A DNA stretch of 64,000 nt, taken from assembly GCF_005484965.1 (NCBI RefSeq), contig NZ_CP034036.1, positions 1,736,001 to 1,800,000 on the forward strand. The letters run 5' to 3'. Positions 34,457-42,576 of this stretch are shown here, in pieces; position 1 is the stretch's first letter, and every line of letters begins with the position of its first letter. The stretch comes from Brenneria nigrifluens DSM 30175 = ATCC 13028. GTDB taxonomy: Bacteria > Pseudomonadota > Gammaproteobacteria > Enterobacterales > Enterobacteriaceae. The notes beneath the pieces are model-generated. The model was not told the origin of the DNA, ran no database searches, and was given only the letters and a program-made list of their open reading frames with translations. The translations under genes and the position numbers were made by a program.

Positions 34457-34915
34457 TTATTTTAACCGTTCCTGAAGATAGCGCTGATAGTCGGGGATGG
34501 CGATTTCTACAGGTTGTCTGAACAGCGCCGAGTTGATGAGAAAGTCAGCCGTCGAACGGTTGGTCGCGACCGGAATATTCCAGACCGTGGCCAGCCGCAG
34601 CAGCGCTTTAACATCCGGATCGTGCGGCACGGCGTTGAGCGGATCCCAAAAGAAAATCATCAAATCTATTTTCCCTTCGGAGATCAGCGCACCGACCTGT
34701 TGGTCGCCCCCCATCGGCCCGCTCAGCATGCTCTTGACGGGAAGGCCGGTTTTTATCTGGATCAGATTGCCGGTTGTCCCTGTCGCATAAAGCTTATGCT
34801 CGCCAAGCACGGTTTTATTGGCATCGACCCAGTTCAACAGCGATTGCTTACAGTGATCGTGTGCGACCAAAGCGATATGTTTATGCGCAGCAATGGTGCG
34901 GGTGGTGTACTCCAT
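34457..34915 (-). CDS. mgsA: Methylglyoxal synthase MgsA
   Basis: This 152-residue enzyme converts dihydroxyacetone phosphate to methylglyoxal and phosphate, relieving sugar-phosphate stress. Phosphate-binding and catalytic segments are ALVAHDHCKQ, LYATGTTGNLIQ, LSGPMGGDQQVGALI and IPVATNRSTADFLI. The length matches the family. In E. coli yccT follows, but here the next gene is yccU. Confidence 0.96.
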   Translation of the reverse strand: MEYTTRTIAAHKHIALVAHDHCKQSLLNWVDANKTVLGEHKLYATGTTGNLIQIKTGLPVKSMLSGPMGGDQQVGALISEGKIDLMIFFWDPLNAVPHDPDVKALLRLATVWNIPVATNRSTADFLINSALFRQPVEIAIPDYQRYLQERLK

Positions 34916-35146
34916 GGTTACGTCCTTCAGTCGGTAGGGTAAAGCTGTCGATATGGCAAGACAGATTACGGAAACCCTGTTTCAGTGCAAAGCGATAAAA
35001 AGAAAAAATGCGAACAGCCGCCGGAAATGCGCGATTACTGCGCGTAAAACCACCGCTTTGCCGGCGTGATGGGTATTGGGGGGACGCCCTCTCGCTGGAG
35101 TGAGATATAGGATACACTATAGGGAGTGGCGTAAAAGAGGCAGAAC

Positions 35147-35563
35147 ATGATGAAAGACAGCGATATCGAGTCCGTACTTAAAACCGTAAAAACCATTGCG
35201 CTTGTCGGGGCCAGCGAGAAAACGACCCGGCCAAGTTACGGGGTCATGGCCTATCTGCTTGAGCAAGGTTATGAGGTGATACCGGTAAGTCCGAAACTGG
35301 CGGGGCAGACGTTGCAAGGGCAAAAAGCTTATGCCAGTTTGGGTGACATTCCCCATCCTGTTGATATGGTTGATGTGTTTCGTCAGCCGGAAGCGGCTTA
35401 TGACATCGCCCAAGAGGCGATAGCCATCGGGGCTAAAGTGTTATGGTTACAGCTCGGGGTAATAAATGAACCGGCCGCTGATCTGGCAAAAGATGCCGGC
35501 TTGCTGGTGGTCATGGACCGTTGCCCTAAAATTGAAATTCCCCGTTTGGGCTTGGAGAAATAA
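35147..35563 (+). CDS. yccU: CoA-binding-fold protein YccU
   Basis: This 138-residue protein has the CoA-binding Rossmann fold seen in succinyl-CoA synthetase alpha subunits: TIALVGASEKTTRPSYGVMA, VIPVSPKLAGQ and KVLWLQLGVINEPAADLA. The C-terminal DRCPKIEIPRL carries the conserved cysteine of the family. Its precise role is unknown. Tandem ATG codons (35147 and 35150) follow GAGGC. Confidence 0.92.
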   Translation: MMKDSDIESVLKTVKTIALVGASEKTTRPSYGVMAYLLEQGYEVIPVSPKLAGQTLQGQKAYASLGDIPHPVDMVDVFRQPEAAYDIAQEAIAIGAKVLWLQLGVINEPAADLAKDAGLLVVMDRCPKIEIPRLGLEK

Positions 35564-35634
35564 GCGCCCGCGATATTTAACGCCGTTAGCGTCGCAACGG
35601 GTAAATGCTGCCTGACCAGCCATGCCGGCGCAAA

Positions 35635-35943
35635 TCAGTGGCGCAGTTGCGGCGCACGGTTCTGGATGGCTTTAGCCAATTCATCCAATGAGGGATGATC
35701 GCCACGGTAGGATTCTTCCTTGATCAACTGGGCTTCTGCCAGATAGGTATGAATAGGCCGCCCTGCGCCATCCTCCATTACCACATGATACCAAGGGGCC
35801 GTACGCAGTCTGTCCTGAGCATCCAGTTCCTCCCATGCGGGAGCTTCCAATGAATATTCGGGATCGATATCGATTACCACGCCCGGATACCCCAGCAGCT
35901 TATGACGAATCTGTTGCCCGATGCCAAATTTACAGACGATCAT
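35635..35943 (-). CDS. hspQ: Heat-shock protein HspQ (hemimethylated-DNA-binding family)
   Basis: This 102-residue protein starts MIVCKFGIGQQIRHKLLGYP and contains WYHVVMEDGAGRPIHTYLAE, the HspQ/YccV pattern. In E. coli it binds hemimethylated DNA, affects DnaA degradation and enhances Lon substrates. AGGAGGTTAT directly before the ATG at 35943 fixes the start; a 5-residue longer start is less likely. In E. coli the next gene is rlmI, which is missing here. Confidence 0.94.
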   Translation of the reverse strand: MIVCKFGIGQQIRHKLLGYPGVVIDIDPEYSLEAPAWEELDAQDRLRTAPWYHVVMEDGAGRPIHTYLAEAQLIKEESYRGDHPSLDELAKAIQNRAPQLRH

Positions 35944-36140
35944 ATAACCTCCTGACAATCACCAACATACTCTAAATGGGGGGCTGTGGTTTTTTTTCAA
36001 GTAGAGGAGGCGGCGGATAAGCTTGTTTTTTGCCCGGTATGCAACGGCAGAATACTATAATAATAGCATGGCGCCATTTTTCAGAAGATGCTATCAGGCA
36101 GGTTGGTGAATGGCTGCTTTACATAAGAGAGGGAGGGAGA

Positions 36141-36419
36141 ATGCCGACAGTATCTATTGCCGCCCATGTTTATGGTGTGGTTCAAGGGGTTGGTTTTCGT
36201 TACAGCACCCAGCATCGCGCCGCGCAGCTTGGCCTTAGCGGTTATGTTCGTAATAGTAACGACGGCAGCGTGCAGGTTATCGCCTGCGGGGAACATCAGG
36301 CGGTTGAACAATTGGTCGAATGGTTGAAGCAAGGCGGCCCGCGCAGTGCCAGCGTTGAAAAAGTTTTCACCGAGCCGCACGGCAAGTTCGATTATAAAGG
36401 TTTCAGCATCCGCTACTAA
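36141..36419 (+). CDS. yccX: Acylphosphatase YccX
   Basis: This 92-residue enzyme hydrolyses acyl phosphates. The active-site Arg (about residue 20, VQGVGFRYSTQH) and Asn (GYVRNSNDGSVQVIACG) are both present. GGGAGGGAGA precedes the ATG at 36141. The open frame starts earlier but has no match there. It is convergent with tusE, with 3 nt between the stops. Confidence 0.95.
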   Translation: MPTVSIAAHVYGVVQGVGFRYSTQHRAAQLGLSGYVRNSNDGSVQVIACGEHQAVEQLVEWLKQGGPRSASVEKVFTEPHGKFDYKGFSIRY

Positions 36420-36422
36420 ATG

Positions 36423-36752
36423 CTATATGCATTTGACCGGCTTGGGTAGGCCCGCAATCTTGGTCGCTTGCTTGGCGGGGCCTTTGGGGAACAGCCGATA
36501 CAGATAACGGCTATTGCCTTTTTCTTCACCGTATTTTTTCGCCATCGCTTTCACCAACATGCGAATGGCCGGTGAAGTATTGAATTCCAGATAAAACGCC
36601 CGCACAAATCGAAGCACCTCCCAGTGCGCATCGGTCAGTTTAATACCTTCCCGCTCGGCCAATACCGCGGCCAGCGCTTCGCTCCAGGCGGTGCTCTCCA
36701 TCAGATATCCTTGCGCATCCGTTTCAATGATACGGCCTTCAAACTCCAACAT
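36423..36752 (-). CDS. tusE: Sulfurtransferase TusE (2-thiouridine synthesis)
   Basis: This 109-residue DsrC-family protein accepts sulfur from TusBCD and passes it to MnmA for the s2U34 modification of tRNA. The catalytic Cys is the penultimate residue (PVKCI). HWEVLRFVRAFYLEFNTSPA and MAKKYGEEKGNSRYLYRLFP are typical. The IS element has landed about 100 nt upstream, between it and yccA. Confidence 0.95.
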   Translation of the reverse strand: MLEFEGRIIETDAQGYLMESTAWSEALAAVLAEREGIKLTDAHWEVLRFVRAFYLEFNTSPAIRMLVKAMAKKYGEEKGNSRYLYRLFPKGPAKQATKIAGLPKPVKCI

Positions 36753-36840
36753 ATTTCCTCAAATACAATATGACTTCGCGCCAGTTTAACAAAAATTTCT
36801 TCGGCCAAGAAAAGAATATGGGGCAATAAAACAAAGGCCC

Positions 36841-36850
36841 CGCATAAGCG
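36841..36850. repeat. Target-site duplication, left copy
   Basis: CGCATAAGCG lies next to the left inverted repeat of the IS and is repeated exactly at 38186-38195. Because the first and last bases can be assigned to either side, 8 bp is also possible. Confidence 0.85.
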
Positions 36851-38185
36851 CTGAGGGATCCCCAGTAATGGGCAGGTGATAAAAGACAGGCATAGAGTTT
36901 TGTGATCTACTGATTGTGCAACAAATTCAATGAGATCACCTCTATGCCTGCTCGTAAAGTATGTCAGAATTTCTTCCGGATGCCTTAGCGCCGTTTCACA
37001 AATACCGACAAAATGCTCTGCTGGACGCCACTGTTGTACTAATTAACGGCGCATCATTGACGCTGACCAGCATCGGGCGTTTTTTACCTGGGTACGCCCA
37101 GGTTAAAAATAAAATTAAACGTGTGGATCGTCTACTGGGTAATGAATCACTTCAGCATGACATTCCTCTGATTTTTAAAAACATTATTTCGATGCTGACA
37201 TGTCAGTTATCTCTGTGTGTCATTGCTGTTGACTGGAGTGGCTATCCGTCTCAGGAATATCATGTTCTCCGCGCCAGCCTGATTTGCGACGGACGCTCAC
37301 TCCCTCTGCTGAGCTGGATAGTTCCTTCAGAAAAACAGCAGCATGCAAAAATCCAAAAAGCGTTTCTTGATACGCTTGCCGAAGCAGTAAACCCGAAGTC
37401 CAGAGTACTCATCGTCACGGATGCTGGCTTTCAGAATGCCTGGTTCAGTCATGTAAAATCGCTGGGCTGGGATTTTATTGGTCGTATCCGGGGCAGGGTA
37501 AAGTTCAGTCTCCAGAAAACAGGTGAATGCTGGCATGATGTCACTGATATAAAAGAAGAAAAAAATCCTCTTATTAAATCAGGCACTCGGCCGGTATATC
37601 TCGGACCTGGTACGTTGGGGCGTACAGAATACAGCACGCTGTAACGGACACTTTTATCTTCACAAAAAACCTTCCCGGAAGCGTAAACATAAACATTCCC
37701 GGTGTCGTATCCATCGTAAATCGCAGGTTCGGGATGCCCGAAAAGCGGCAAAAGAGCCCTGGCTGATATTCAGTAGCGCAGATGACTTTAAGCCGCGTGA
37801 AGTCATGAAATTATACAGTCGTCGGATGCAGATAGAACAAAACTTCCGGGATGAAAAGAGTGAGCGTTTCGGGTTCGGTTTACGTGTCAGTTACAGCCGT
37901 TCAGCAGGGCGTCTTCTGGTCCTGAGTCTGCTAGCGACACTCAGCACAATAGTCTTGTGGCTGATAGGCTACCATGTTGAAAATAAAGGATTACACCTGC
38001 GATACCAGGCCAACAGCATTAAATCGCGGCGGGTAATTTCGTATCTGACGTTAGCGGAAAATGTCCTGCGACACTCTCCGCTAATACTAAGACGAACGGT
38101 GCTGAGCACTGTTCTTAGCCACCTCGCCAAAACCTACCGAAATAAGGTGTTGGTTTATTAGCGCTGATTTGTGGGGATCCCTCAG
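36851..38185 (+). mobile_element. IS10-like (IS4 family) insertion sequence, about 1335 bp
   Basis: The ends are the inverted repeats CTGAGGGATCCCC (36851-36863) and GGGGATCCCTCAG (38173-38185), close to the IS10 outside end CTGAGAGATCCCC. Flanking 10-bp direct repeats show true transposition. It carries one transposase gene, broken by a frameshift. It sits between tusE and yccA, which are neighbours in E. coli. Confidence 0.92.
36961..38161 (+). pseudogene. IS4-family transposase, frameshifted
   Basis: The first frame (36961-37644, 227 residues) carries the DDE-type start: KNKIKRVDRLLGNESL, IAVDWSGYPSQEYHVLRASL with the first catalytic Asp, and IVTDAGFQNAWFSHVKSLGW with the second. It stops at 37642. 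The protein continues in the next frame (CNGHFYLHKKPSRKRKHKHS, later KLYSRRMQIEQNFRDEKSER with the catalytic Glu, and YQANSIKSRRVISYLTLAEN) to 38161. One extra base near 37637-37642 explains the break. All three catalytic residues are otherwise intact. Confidence 0.9.
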
Positions 38186-38195
38186 CGCATAAGCG
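38186..38195. repeat. Target-site duplication, right copy
   Basis: CGCATAAGCG is identical to the copy at 36841-36850 and directly follows the right inverted repeat. Confidence 0.85.
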
Positions 38196-38222
38196 AGGCC
38201 TGAGCTTGATAACGGGCGATGG

Positions 38223-38882
38223 TCAATCGTTACGCATAATGCCCAGAATGCTTAACAGGCTGACGAAAATATTATATATCGACACATACAGGCCGACGGT
38301 AGCCCGAATGTAGTTGGTTTCACCGCCATGAATGATGTTGCTGGTTTCCCAGAGAATCGCACCGGCAGAAAACAGAATAAACAGCGAGCTGATAGCCAGA
38401 TGCAGCGCGGGGATTTGCAGGAACAGGTTGGCAATAACCGCGACCACCAGTACCACGAAACCGGTCATCAACATACCGGACAGGAAAGACATATCTTTGC
38501 GTGTGGTTAATACATAGGCCGAACAGCAGAAAAAGACCAGCGCCGTGCCGCCAAGGGCGAGCATGATAATGTCGCCCGCGCCGGAAGATATCAGCGTGCT
38601 TAATAGCGGGCCCAGCGTGTAGCCCATAAAGCCTGTCAGCGCAAAGGCCGCCAGAATGCCGGCGGGACTATTTGCCAGCTTGTGGGTCAGAAACATCAAG
38701 CCATAAAAGCCGACCAGCATTAACAGCAATCCAGGCGCCGGCAGATTAAGCACCGTACTGGCCGTGGCGGTGACGGCGGAAAAGCCTAATGTCAGCGATA
38801 GCAGGAAATAGGTATTACGCAGCACTTTATGGGTGCTGAGCAACGAGCTTTCGCGGGTTGATGAAGCAACAATACGATCCAT
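38223..38882 (-). CDS. yccA: YccA, FtsH-modulating Bax-inhibitor-1 family membrane protein
   Basis: This 219-residue protein has seven transmembrane segments and starts MDRIVASSTRESSLLSTHKV. In E. coli YccA is a substrate and inhibitor of the FtsH protease and protects jammed SecY. LANSPAGILAAFALTGFMGY and GGETNYIRATVGLYVSIYNI are BI-1 family blocks. It lies before the tRNA-Ser(UGA) gene, as in E. coli. Confidence 0.95.
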   Translation of the reverse strand: MDRIVASSTRESSLLSTHKVLRNTYFLLSLTLGFSAVTATASTVLNLPAPGLLLMLVGFYGLMFLTHKLANSPAGILAAFALTGFMGYTLGPLLSTLISSGAGDIIMLALGGTALVFFCCSAYVLTTRKDMSFLSGMLMTGFVVLVVAVIANLFLQIPALHLAISSLFILFSAGAILWETSNIIHGGETNYIRATVGLYVSIYNIFVSLLSILGIMRND

Positions 38883-39106
38883 ATCAGCGACTCTCTCTTT
38901 AAGGGGGCCATATCCAACCTCAAAGAGTAAATAGTTACCGTACGTTATTAAAGGTGTTTTACCCTTCTTTACGCTGTAAATCGCTATATTAATGAACGTT
39001 ATGGCGCTTTTGCGTCCGCTTGAATCATAAGAGATTATTTTTCAGGCGATTGAACGCAATGATGCTTTACAAGACTCAGCACTCTGTTTATAGTGCGCGT
39101 CATTGC

Positions 39107-39194
39107 GGAGGAGTGGCCGAGTGGTTGAAGGCACCGGTCTTGAAAACCGGCGACGCGAAAGCGTTCTAGAGTTCGAATCTCTACTCCTCCGCCA
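39107..39194 (+). tRNA. serT: tRNA-Ser(UGA)
   Basis: This 88-nt class II tRNA has 5' GGAGGAGTGGCCGAGTGGTT, anticodon stem-loop CCGGTCTTGAAAACCGG (anticodon TGA), a long variable arm and 3' CTCCTCCGCCA with encoded CCA. Its place beside yccA matches serT. Confidence 0.96.
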
Positions 39195-39202
39195 ACAAAT
39201 TC

Positions 39203-39236
39203 AACGGGTTAGCGAAAGCTAGCCCGTTTTCTTTTT
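39203..39236 (+). terminator. Terminator of tRNA-Ser(UGA)
   Basis: AACGGGTTAGC and GCTAGCCCGTT form a stem with one G-T pair around GAAA, followed by TTTTCTTTTT-like T residues. It starts 9 nt after the tRNA end. Confidence 0.85.
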
Positions 39237-39489
39237 GCGTTGCTTGAATAGCATCGTAGAACACCTTTCCTGATTGGCGGGCTATCCGGCGTCGGTCGCC
39301 TTTTTTTCCGGTCGTAAATCATACCTGACCTTCTATTTTATGCCCCCTGAATAGCTGTTTATCTCTGCTGTTTTCCCCGTAATCAGAAATCCTTATGGAT
39401 GCAGACAATAATGACCCAGTTTAACCCAGATAGTTAAAAAATATTGTAGAATATCCGTCGCAATATATGAAAAATAAAAGGGTTATGGA

Positions 39490-40122
39490 ATGCTTGAACT
39501 ATTTGACGTTAGCTATGATGAGCTGACTGGTAAGCACTCTGATGAGCTTTACCGGCTGAGGAAAAAAACCTTCAGCGATCGTCTCGGATGGGATGTGGTG
39601 TGCAGTTACGATATGGAATTCGATGAGTTCGATAATCCCGCCACGCGCTATATACTTGGACTGTGTGAAGGGCAGCTGATTTGTAGCGTGCGTTTTACCG
39701 GTCTTGACCGGCCGAATATGATAACTCACACTTTCCAGGAATGTTTCGGCGACGTAACGTTACCGGTCTCAGGCGTTGAATCAAGCCGGTTTTTTGTCGA
39801 CAAGACTCGCGCACGGCAGTTGCCTGGCTTACGTTATCCGGTAAGCCAGGCGCTGTTTCTCGCCATGATCAACTGGGCCCGGCGCCATGAGCGCAGCGCT
39901 ATTCACACCATTGTGAGCCGGCCGATGCTGACTATCCTGAAGCGTTCGGGTTGGCAGATCAGGCCGCTCAAAGAGGCGTTTCTCAATGAGCGTGAGCGCA
40001 TCTACCTGGTGTATCTCCCGACCGGTTCTGAAGACCAGGAAAGGATGGCATCCGGATTCGTCGCCTTGCCCGGATGTTCGTCCTTGTCCGTTATCACCTG
40101 GCCGCTGTCGCTGCCGGCATAA
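39490..40122 (+). CDS. Acyl-homoserine-lactone synthase, EsaI/ExpI type
   Basis: This 210-residue LuxI-family enzyme makes an AHL quorum signal from acyl-ACP and S-adenosylmethionine. All invariant residues are in EsaI numbering: Arg24, Phe28, Trp34, Asp45, Asp48, Arg68, Glu97 and Arg100. Thr140 (IHTIVSRP) is present, which in EsaI favours 3-oxo-acyl chains, so a 3-oxo-C6-type signal is likely but not proven. Its 3' end overlaps the luxR gene by 29 nt in convergent orientation, as in Pantoea and the soft-rot bacteria. Confidence 0.95.
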   Translation: MLELFDVSYDELTGKHSDELYRLRKKTFSDRLGWDVVCSYDMEFDEFDNPATRYILGLCEGQLICSVRFTGLDRPNMITHTFQECFGDVTLPVSGVESSRFFVDKTRARQLPGLRYPVSQALFLAMINWARRHERSAIHTIVSRPMLTILKRSGWQIRPLKEAFLNERERIYLVYLPTGSEDQERMASGFVALPGCSSLSVITWPLSLPA

Positions 40123-40843
40123 TCAGATCCAGTTCAACGCCTAATCGGATGGCCTGACGGGCGTTGCTGACGCCCAGCTTGATGACGACATTTCCCATGT
40201 GAAACTTTACCGTACTGACGGAGATACCTGCGATTGCCGCAATATCCGCGTAGGTTTTTCCCATACTGGCCCAGTAAAGTACCTCATTTTCGCGCGGGGT
40301 AAAGATGGCTTTATTCTTGCTTTCGTCATTCTGTTGCCTGTCGGATGATGCAGAGCGGGCAAGCCGGTACATCTGCTCGTTAATATCAATCAGTAACGTT
40401 TGCAAAACCCCTCGTTCGGAAGAGAGATACTCTTCCAGCTCCCCCTGTTCGCGGTTGCCAATAATGACAGACAACAAAGACAGATTGTTGAAATGGTCGT
40501 GTAGCACAAAGGTAAAGCCGTTGACGATGTTGTACTGACGGGATAGAGAAAAGATTTTGGTGAACTTCAGATCGGACATCAGCGTGATATTTTCATCCCA
40601 TGCGAAGGCCGAAGAGCGCTTAAAGGCAGTGAGGATAACCGGATCGATGAGCTGGAAATTATTGAGCCGGTAGAGTTCGACCCATTCGTCAGGATAATTG
40701 GAAATTATAAGAATTTCTGACGGATTTTTTTTGCTGACGACCGTATAGGCGTACTTCGAACTGCCGGGCAGGGACAGTTTTCTGTCGATATAGTCTCTGA
40801 GTGTATCTATTACTATCTGATTTTTAACAAAAACTGAAAACAT
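40094..40843 (-). CDS. LuxR-family quorum-sensing regulator, EsaR/ExpR type
   Basis: This 249-residue protein has an N-terminal AHL-binding domain and a C-terminal LuxR helix-turn-helix (FTPRENEVLYWASMGKTYAD; AIAGISVSTVKFHMGNVVIK). Ligand-pocket residues Trp54, Tyr58, Asp67, Pro68 and Trp82 are seen in YPDEWVELYRLNNFQLIDPV and AFAWDENITLMS. It is very close to EsaR, a regulator that binds DNA without AHL and is released by it; that mode is inferred here. I prefer the ATG at 40843 (MFSVFVKNQ), with AGGGAG before it, over 40864. The overlap with the synthase gene allows antisense pairing of the 3' ends. Confidence 0.94.
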   Translation of the reverse strand: MFSVFVKNQIVIDTLRDYIDRKLSLPGSSKYAYTVVSKKNPSEILIISNYPDEWVELYRLNNFQLIDPVILTAFKRSSAFAWDENITLMSDLKFTKIFSLSRQYNIVNGFTFVLHDHFNNLSLLSVIIGNREQGELEEYLSSERGVLQTLLIDINEQMYRLARSASSDRQQNDESKNKAIFTPRENEVLYWASMGKTYADIAAIAGISVSTVKFHMGNVVIKLGVSNARQAIRLGVELDLIMPAATAAR

Positions 40844-40883
40844 ACTGGCTCCCTGAAGGTCCAATTTCCCCTGGAGGTATAGG

Positions 40884-40923
40884 GAACTGTACTAAAGTCT
40901 AGGGCAGGTGGGTACTTAAGTAC
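40884..40923 (-). promoter_or_regulatory. Putative lux-box-like/palindromic region before the luxR gene
   Basis: About 40-80 nt upstream of the luxR start lie CTGTACTAAAGT and GCAGGT (40888-40908). Together they resemble an EsaR box (CCTGTACTATAGTGCAGGT) split by about five extra bases. The perfect 12-bp palindrome GTACTTAAGTAC follows at 40912-40923. EsaR represses its own gene from such a site. The match is imperfect. Confidence 0.45.
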
Positions 40924-41413
40924 AGATTACGGATCTTGATTCGCTATATATAATAAATCTCGCTGTGTTGGAGAAAAAAAACCTGACCGCGACGGTCAGG
41001 TTGCCAATACGGCCAACACCAGGGAAAAACTTTCCGGCCAGACGGGACATATAAAAAAGTTACCGATGGCCGGTATTCACATTCTACACAACTGGATCCG
41101 CTAATCCTATCCATTCAGTGAACATGTTGTTAAGCGAATCTATCCGATCAGACGCTGGAAATGCGTTGCCTCAAAGCCAAAATTGCTGAACAGGAAGAGC
41201 TTACTCAATGTGAGTCATTAACCCAAGCGCAGTCCGCGATCGGCGTACTCACATTTTGCAGATAAATTAACATCATAGAGTGGCGGGTATCAGCTAAAGA
41301 GATTTTCGGCGCATGCGGCAGCTCATTGAATCGGCTGTTGGGAAATTTTTCGCCCGACGGCTACCTGCAAGTCGTATGGCGACGTTGGTTTTGCGGATAG
41401 AGCGCAACATTGC
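40924..41413. other. Gene-poor region after the quorum-sensing pair
   Basis: This 490-nt stretch holds one strong minus-strand terminator (40974-41002) with no gene feeding it. A plus-strand frame near 41161-41265 (MRCLKAKIAEQEELTQCESL) has no ribosome site or recognised family. The rest looks like decayed sequence. Confidence 0.45.
40974..41002 (-). terminator. Orphan rho-independent terminator
   Basis: On the minus strand ACCTGACCG and CGGTCAGGT form a 9-bp stem with a 3-nt loop, followed by seven T residues. The next minus-strand gene upstream ends 412 nt away at 41414, so this terminator has no obvious source transcript. Confidence 0.75.
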
Positions 41414-41590
41414 TTATGCCTTTTTGGCACGGGGCTCCCTTGGCAGAAAAAAGTGACCGCACTTGGGGCAGATAAGGGTGGTGTTATTACGTATTTTGCT
41501 CCTTAATTGCATAGTAGCAAAAGAACATTCCGGGCACGCGACGTTAACGGATGTGCTGCTGAAGGTTTTTAGGGCATCAAAGATAGACAT
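41414..41590 (-). CDS. YnfU-like zinc-ribbon protein
   Basis: This 58-residue protein has two CxxC knuckles, VACPECSF and LICPKCGHFF, separated by about 20 residues. It is a small zinc ribbon resembling YnfU of E. coli (CPNC...ICPHC). It ends in a basic tail (REPRAKKA). ATG at 41590 (MSIFDALKTF) or four codons upstream may be used. Function unknown. It stands alone between the quorum-sensing pair and the AriR-like gene. Confidence 0.72.
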   Translation of the reverse strand: MSIFDALKTFSSTSVNVACPECSFATMQLRSKIRNNTTLICPKCGHFFLPREPRAKKA

Positions 41591-41602
41591 ATCTTTCACC
41601 AA

Positions 41603-42006
41603 TTCGATGTATGGGTAAACATTCTAACACTTAATATGTTTTAATGATGAAATTTTGTTTTTTTGTCCGAAATGCAGCGCATTTAATCTAATCAATGCCG
41701 CTTATTTAGCGTATTGTCTGTTTTTTATGGTTATTCCGATTTTTACAATGAGAAATACTAAAAGCAAGAGGCGCTCGAAAAGGAGATTCCCGACTGAACT
41801 GTTCAAGGAAATATAAAATATTTCTCTTGATCAGTTTATGCTTTTGATTTTAATCGTGATGCAAGGTAGGTGAAAGCATTGGTTGTAAATAGCCTAACCG
41901 GGTTCGTTAAAAACGGATGAATTAATCAAGGATAAAAGTGAATCGCCTGCTGGGTTGTTTTTCAAATCGTTATTCAGAGTCAGAGCATCCTTCCGTGGTG
42001 CTCTGA
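41603..42006. other. AT-rich spacer upstream of the zinc-ribbon gene
   Basis: This 404-nt AT-rich stretch holds no supportable open frame on either strand. It should carry the promoter of the zinc-ribbon gene and the end of the AriR-like transcript. A possible terminator for the latter, AGAGCATCC...GTGCTCT, lies near 41983-42006. Confidence 0.4.
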
Positions 42007-42261
42007 TTAGACCAGAAAATCATCCTGCGTCTTATGGACGACCCGTTCCAACAGGGCGCGGTAGCTGTCCAAAGCGTCTATATTGGTTTCGTTCTCAATC
42101 TTGCTAACTAACTTTGAAATGATGGATTTGTTGGTAACTGCATGACCAGAATGGATTATTTCATCGACGATATTTCCAAGTAACTCCATCTTACTCATTG
42201 GAACTGCGGTTTTATAATAATCAGAAGTATCTTTATCAGTCTGTGGAGAATCTGTATGCAT
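42007..42261 (-). CDS. YmgB/AriR-family biofilm and acid-stress regulator
   Basis: This 84-residue protein shows the AriR-family pattern: EIIHSGHAVTNKSIISKLVS, then ALLERVVHKTQDD near the end (compare VNNKNIILSLIHSLE...VLRYTADDM in AriR). Relatives in E. coli (YmgB, YcgZ, YmgA) act in biofilm formation and Rcs signalling. It has a disordered, Asp/Thr-rich N-terminus. AGGAGAAATAA precedes the ATG. It stands alone rather than in the ycgZ-ymgABC operon. Confidence 0.78.
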   Translation of the reverse strand: MHTDSPQTDKDTSDYYKTAVPMSKMELLGNIVDEIIHSGHAVTNKSIISKLVSKIENETNIDALDSYRALLERVVHKTQDDFLV

Positions 42262-42576
42262 TTATTTCTCCTTTTCAAATTAAATGAGGCATATAATATG
42301 GTTAAGTCAATGTGGATGAAATTTTTTGAATAAAAAATGACAACCGCTCGCCTGTTGCAGCACGATACTATTACTCTAGTTCACTATTGCGCATAACGCC
42401 AGGAAGTATAAAAAATAAATAGCGGCAGATAAACCAATCTCAGTAAACCTGAAAAACCGGCATGATAATTATGTAGTGGGTGATTTTTACCTTATTACAG
42501 TTGCCGATGAGCGTACCTGCCGCTTAATGGATATGATAAATCGTAGATAATCCGATATTTTGTAAGAGGTGAGAAG
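42262..42576. other. Divergent intergenic region, AriR-like gene and isochorismatase gene
   Basis: This 315-nt AT-rich spacer carries divergent promoters by position. I see no clear operator, RNA gene or small gene. Confidence 0.4.

Noticed and set aside
37600..37650. Programmed frameshift in the IS transposase
   Set aside because: IS4/IS10-type elements make their transposase from one frame, and no slippery heptamer with a following structure is evident.
41161..41265. Short plus-strand frame MRCLKAKIAEQEEL
   Set aside because: No ribosome site and no known family; length is compatible with chance.
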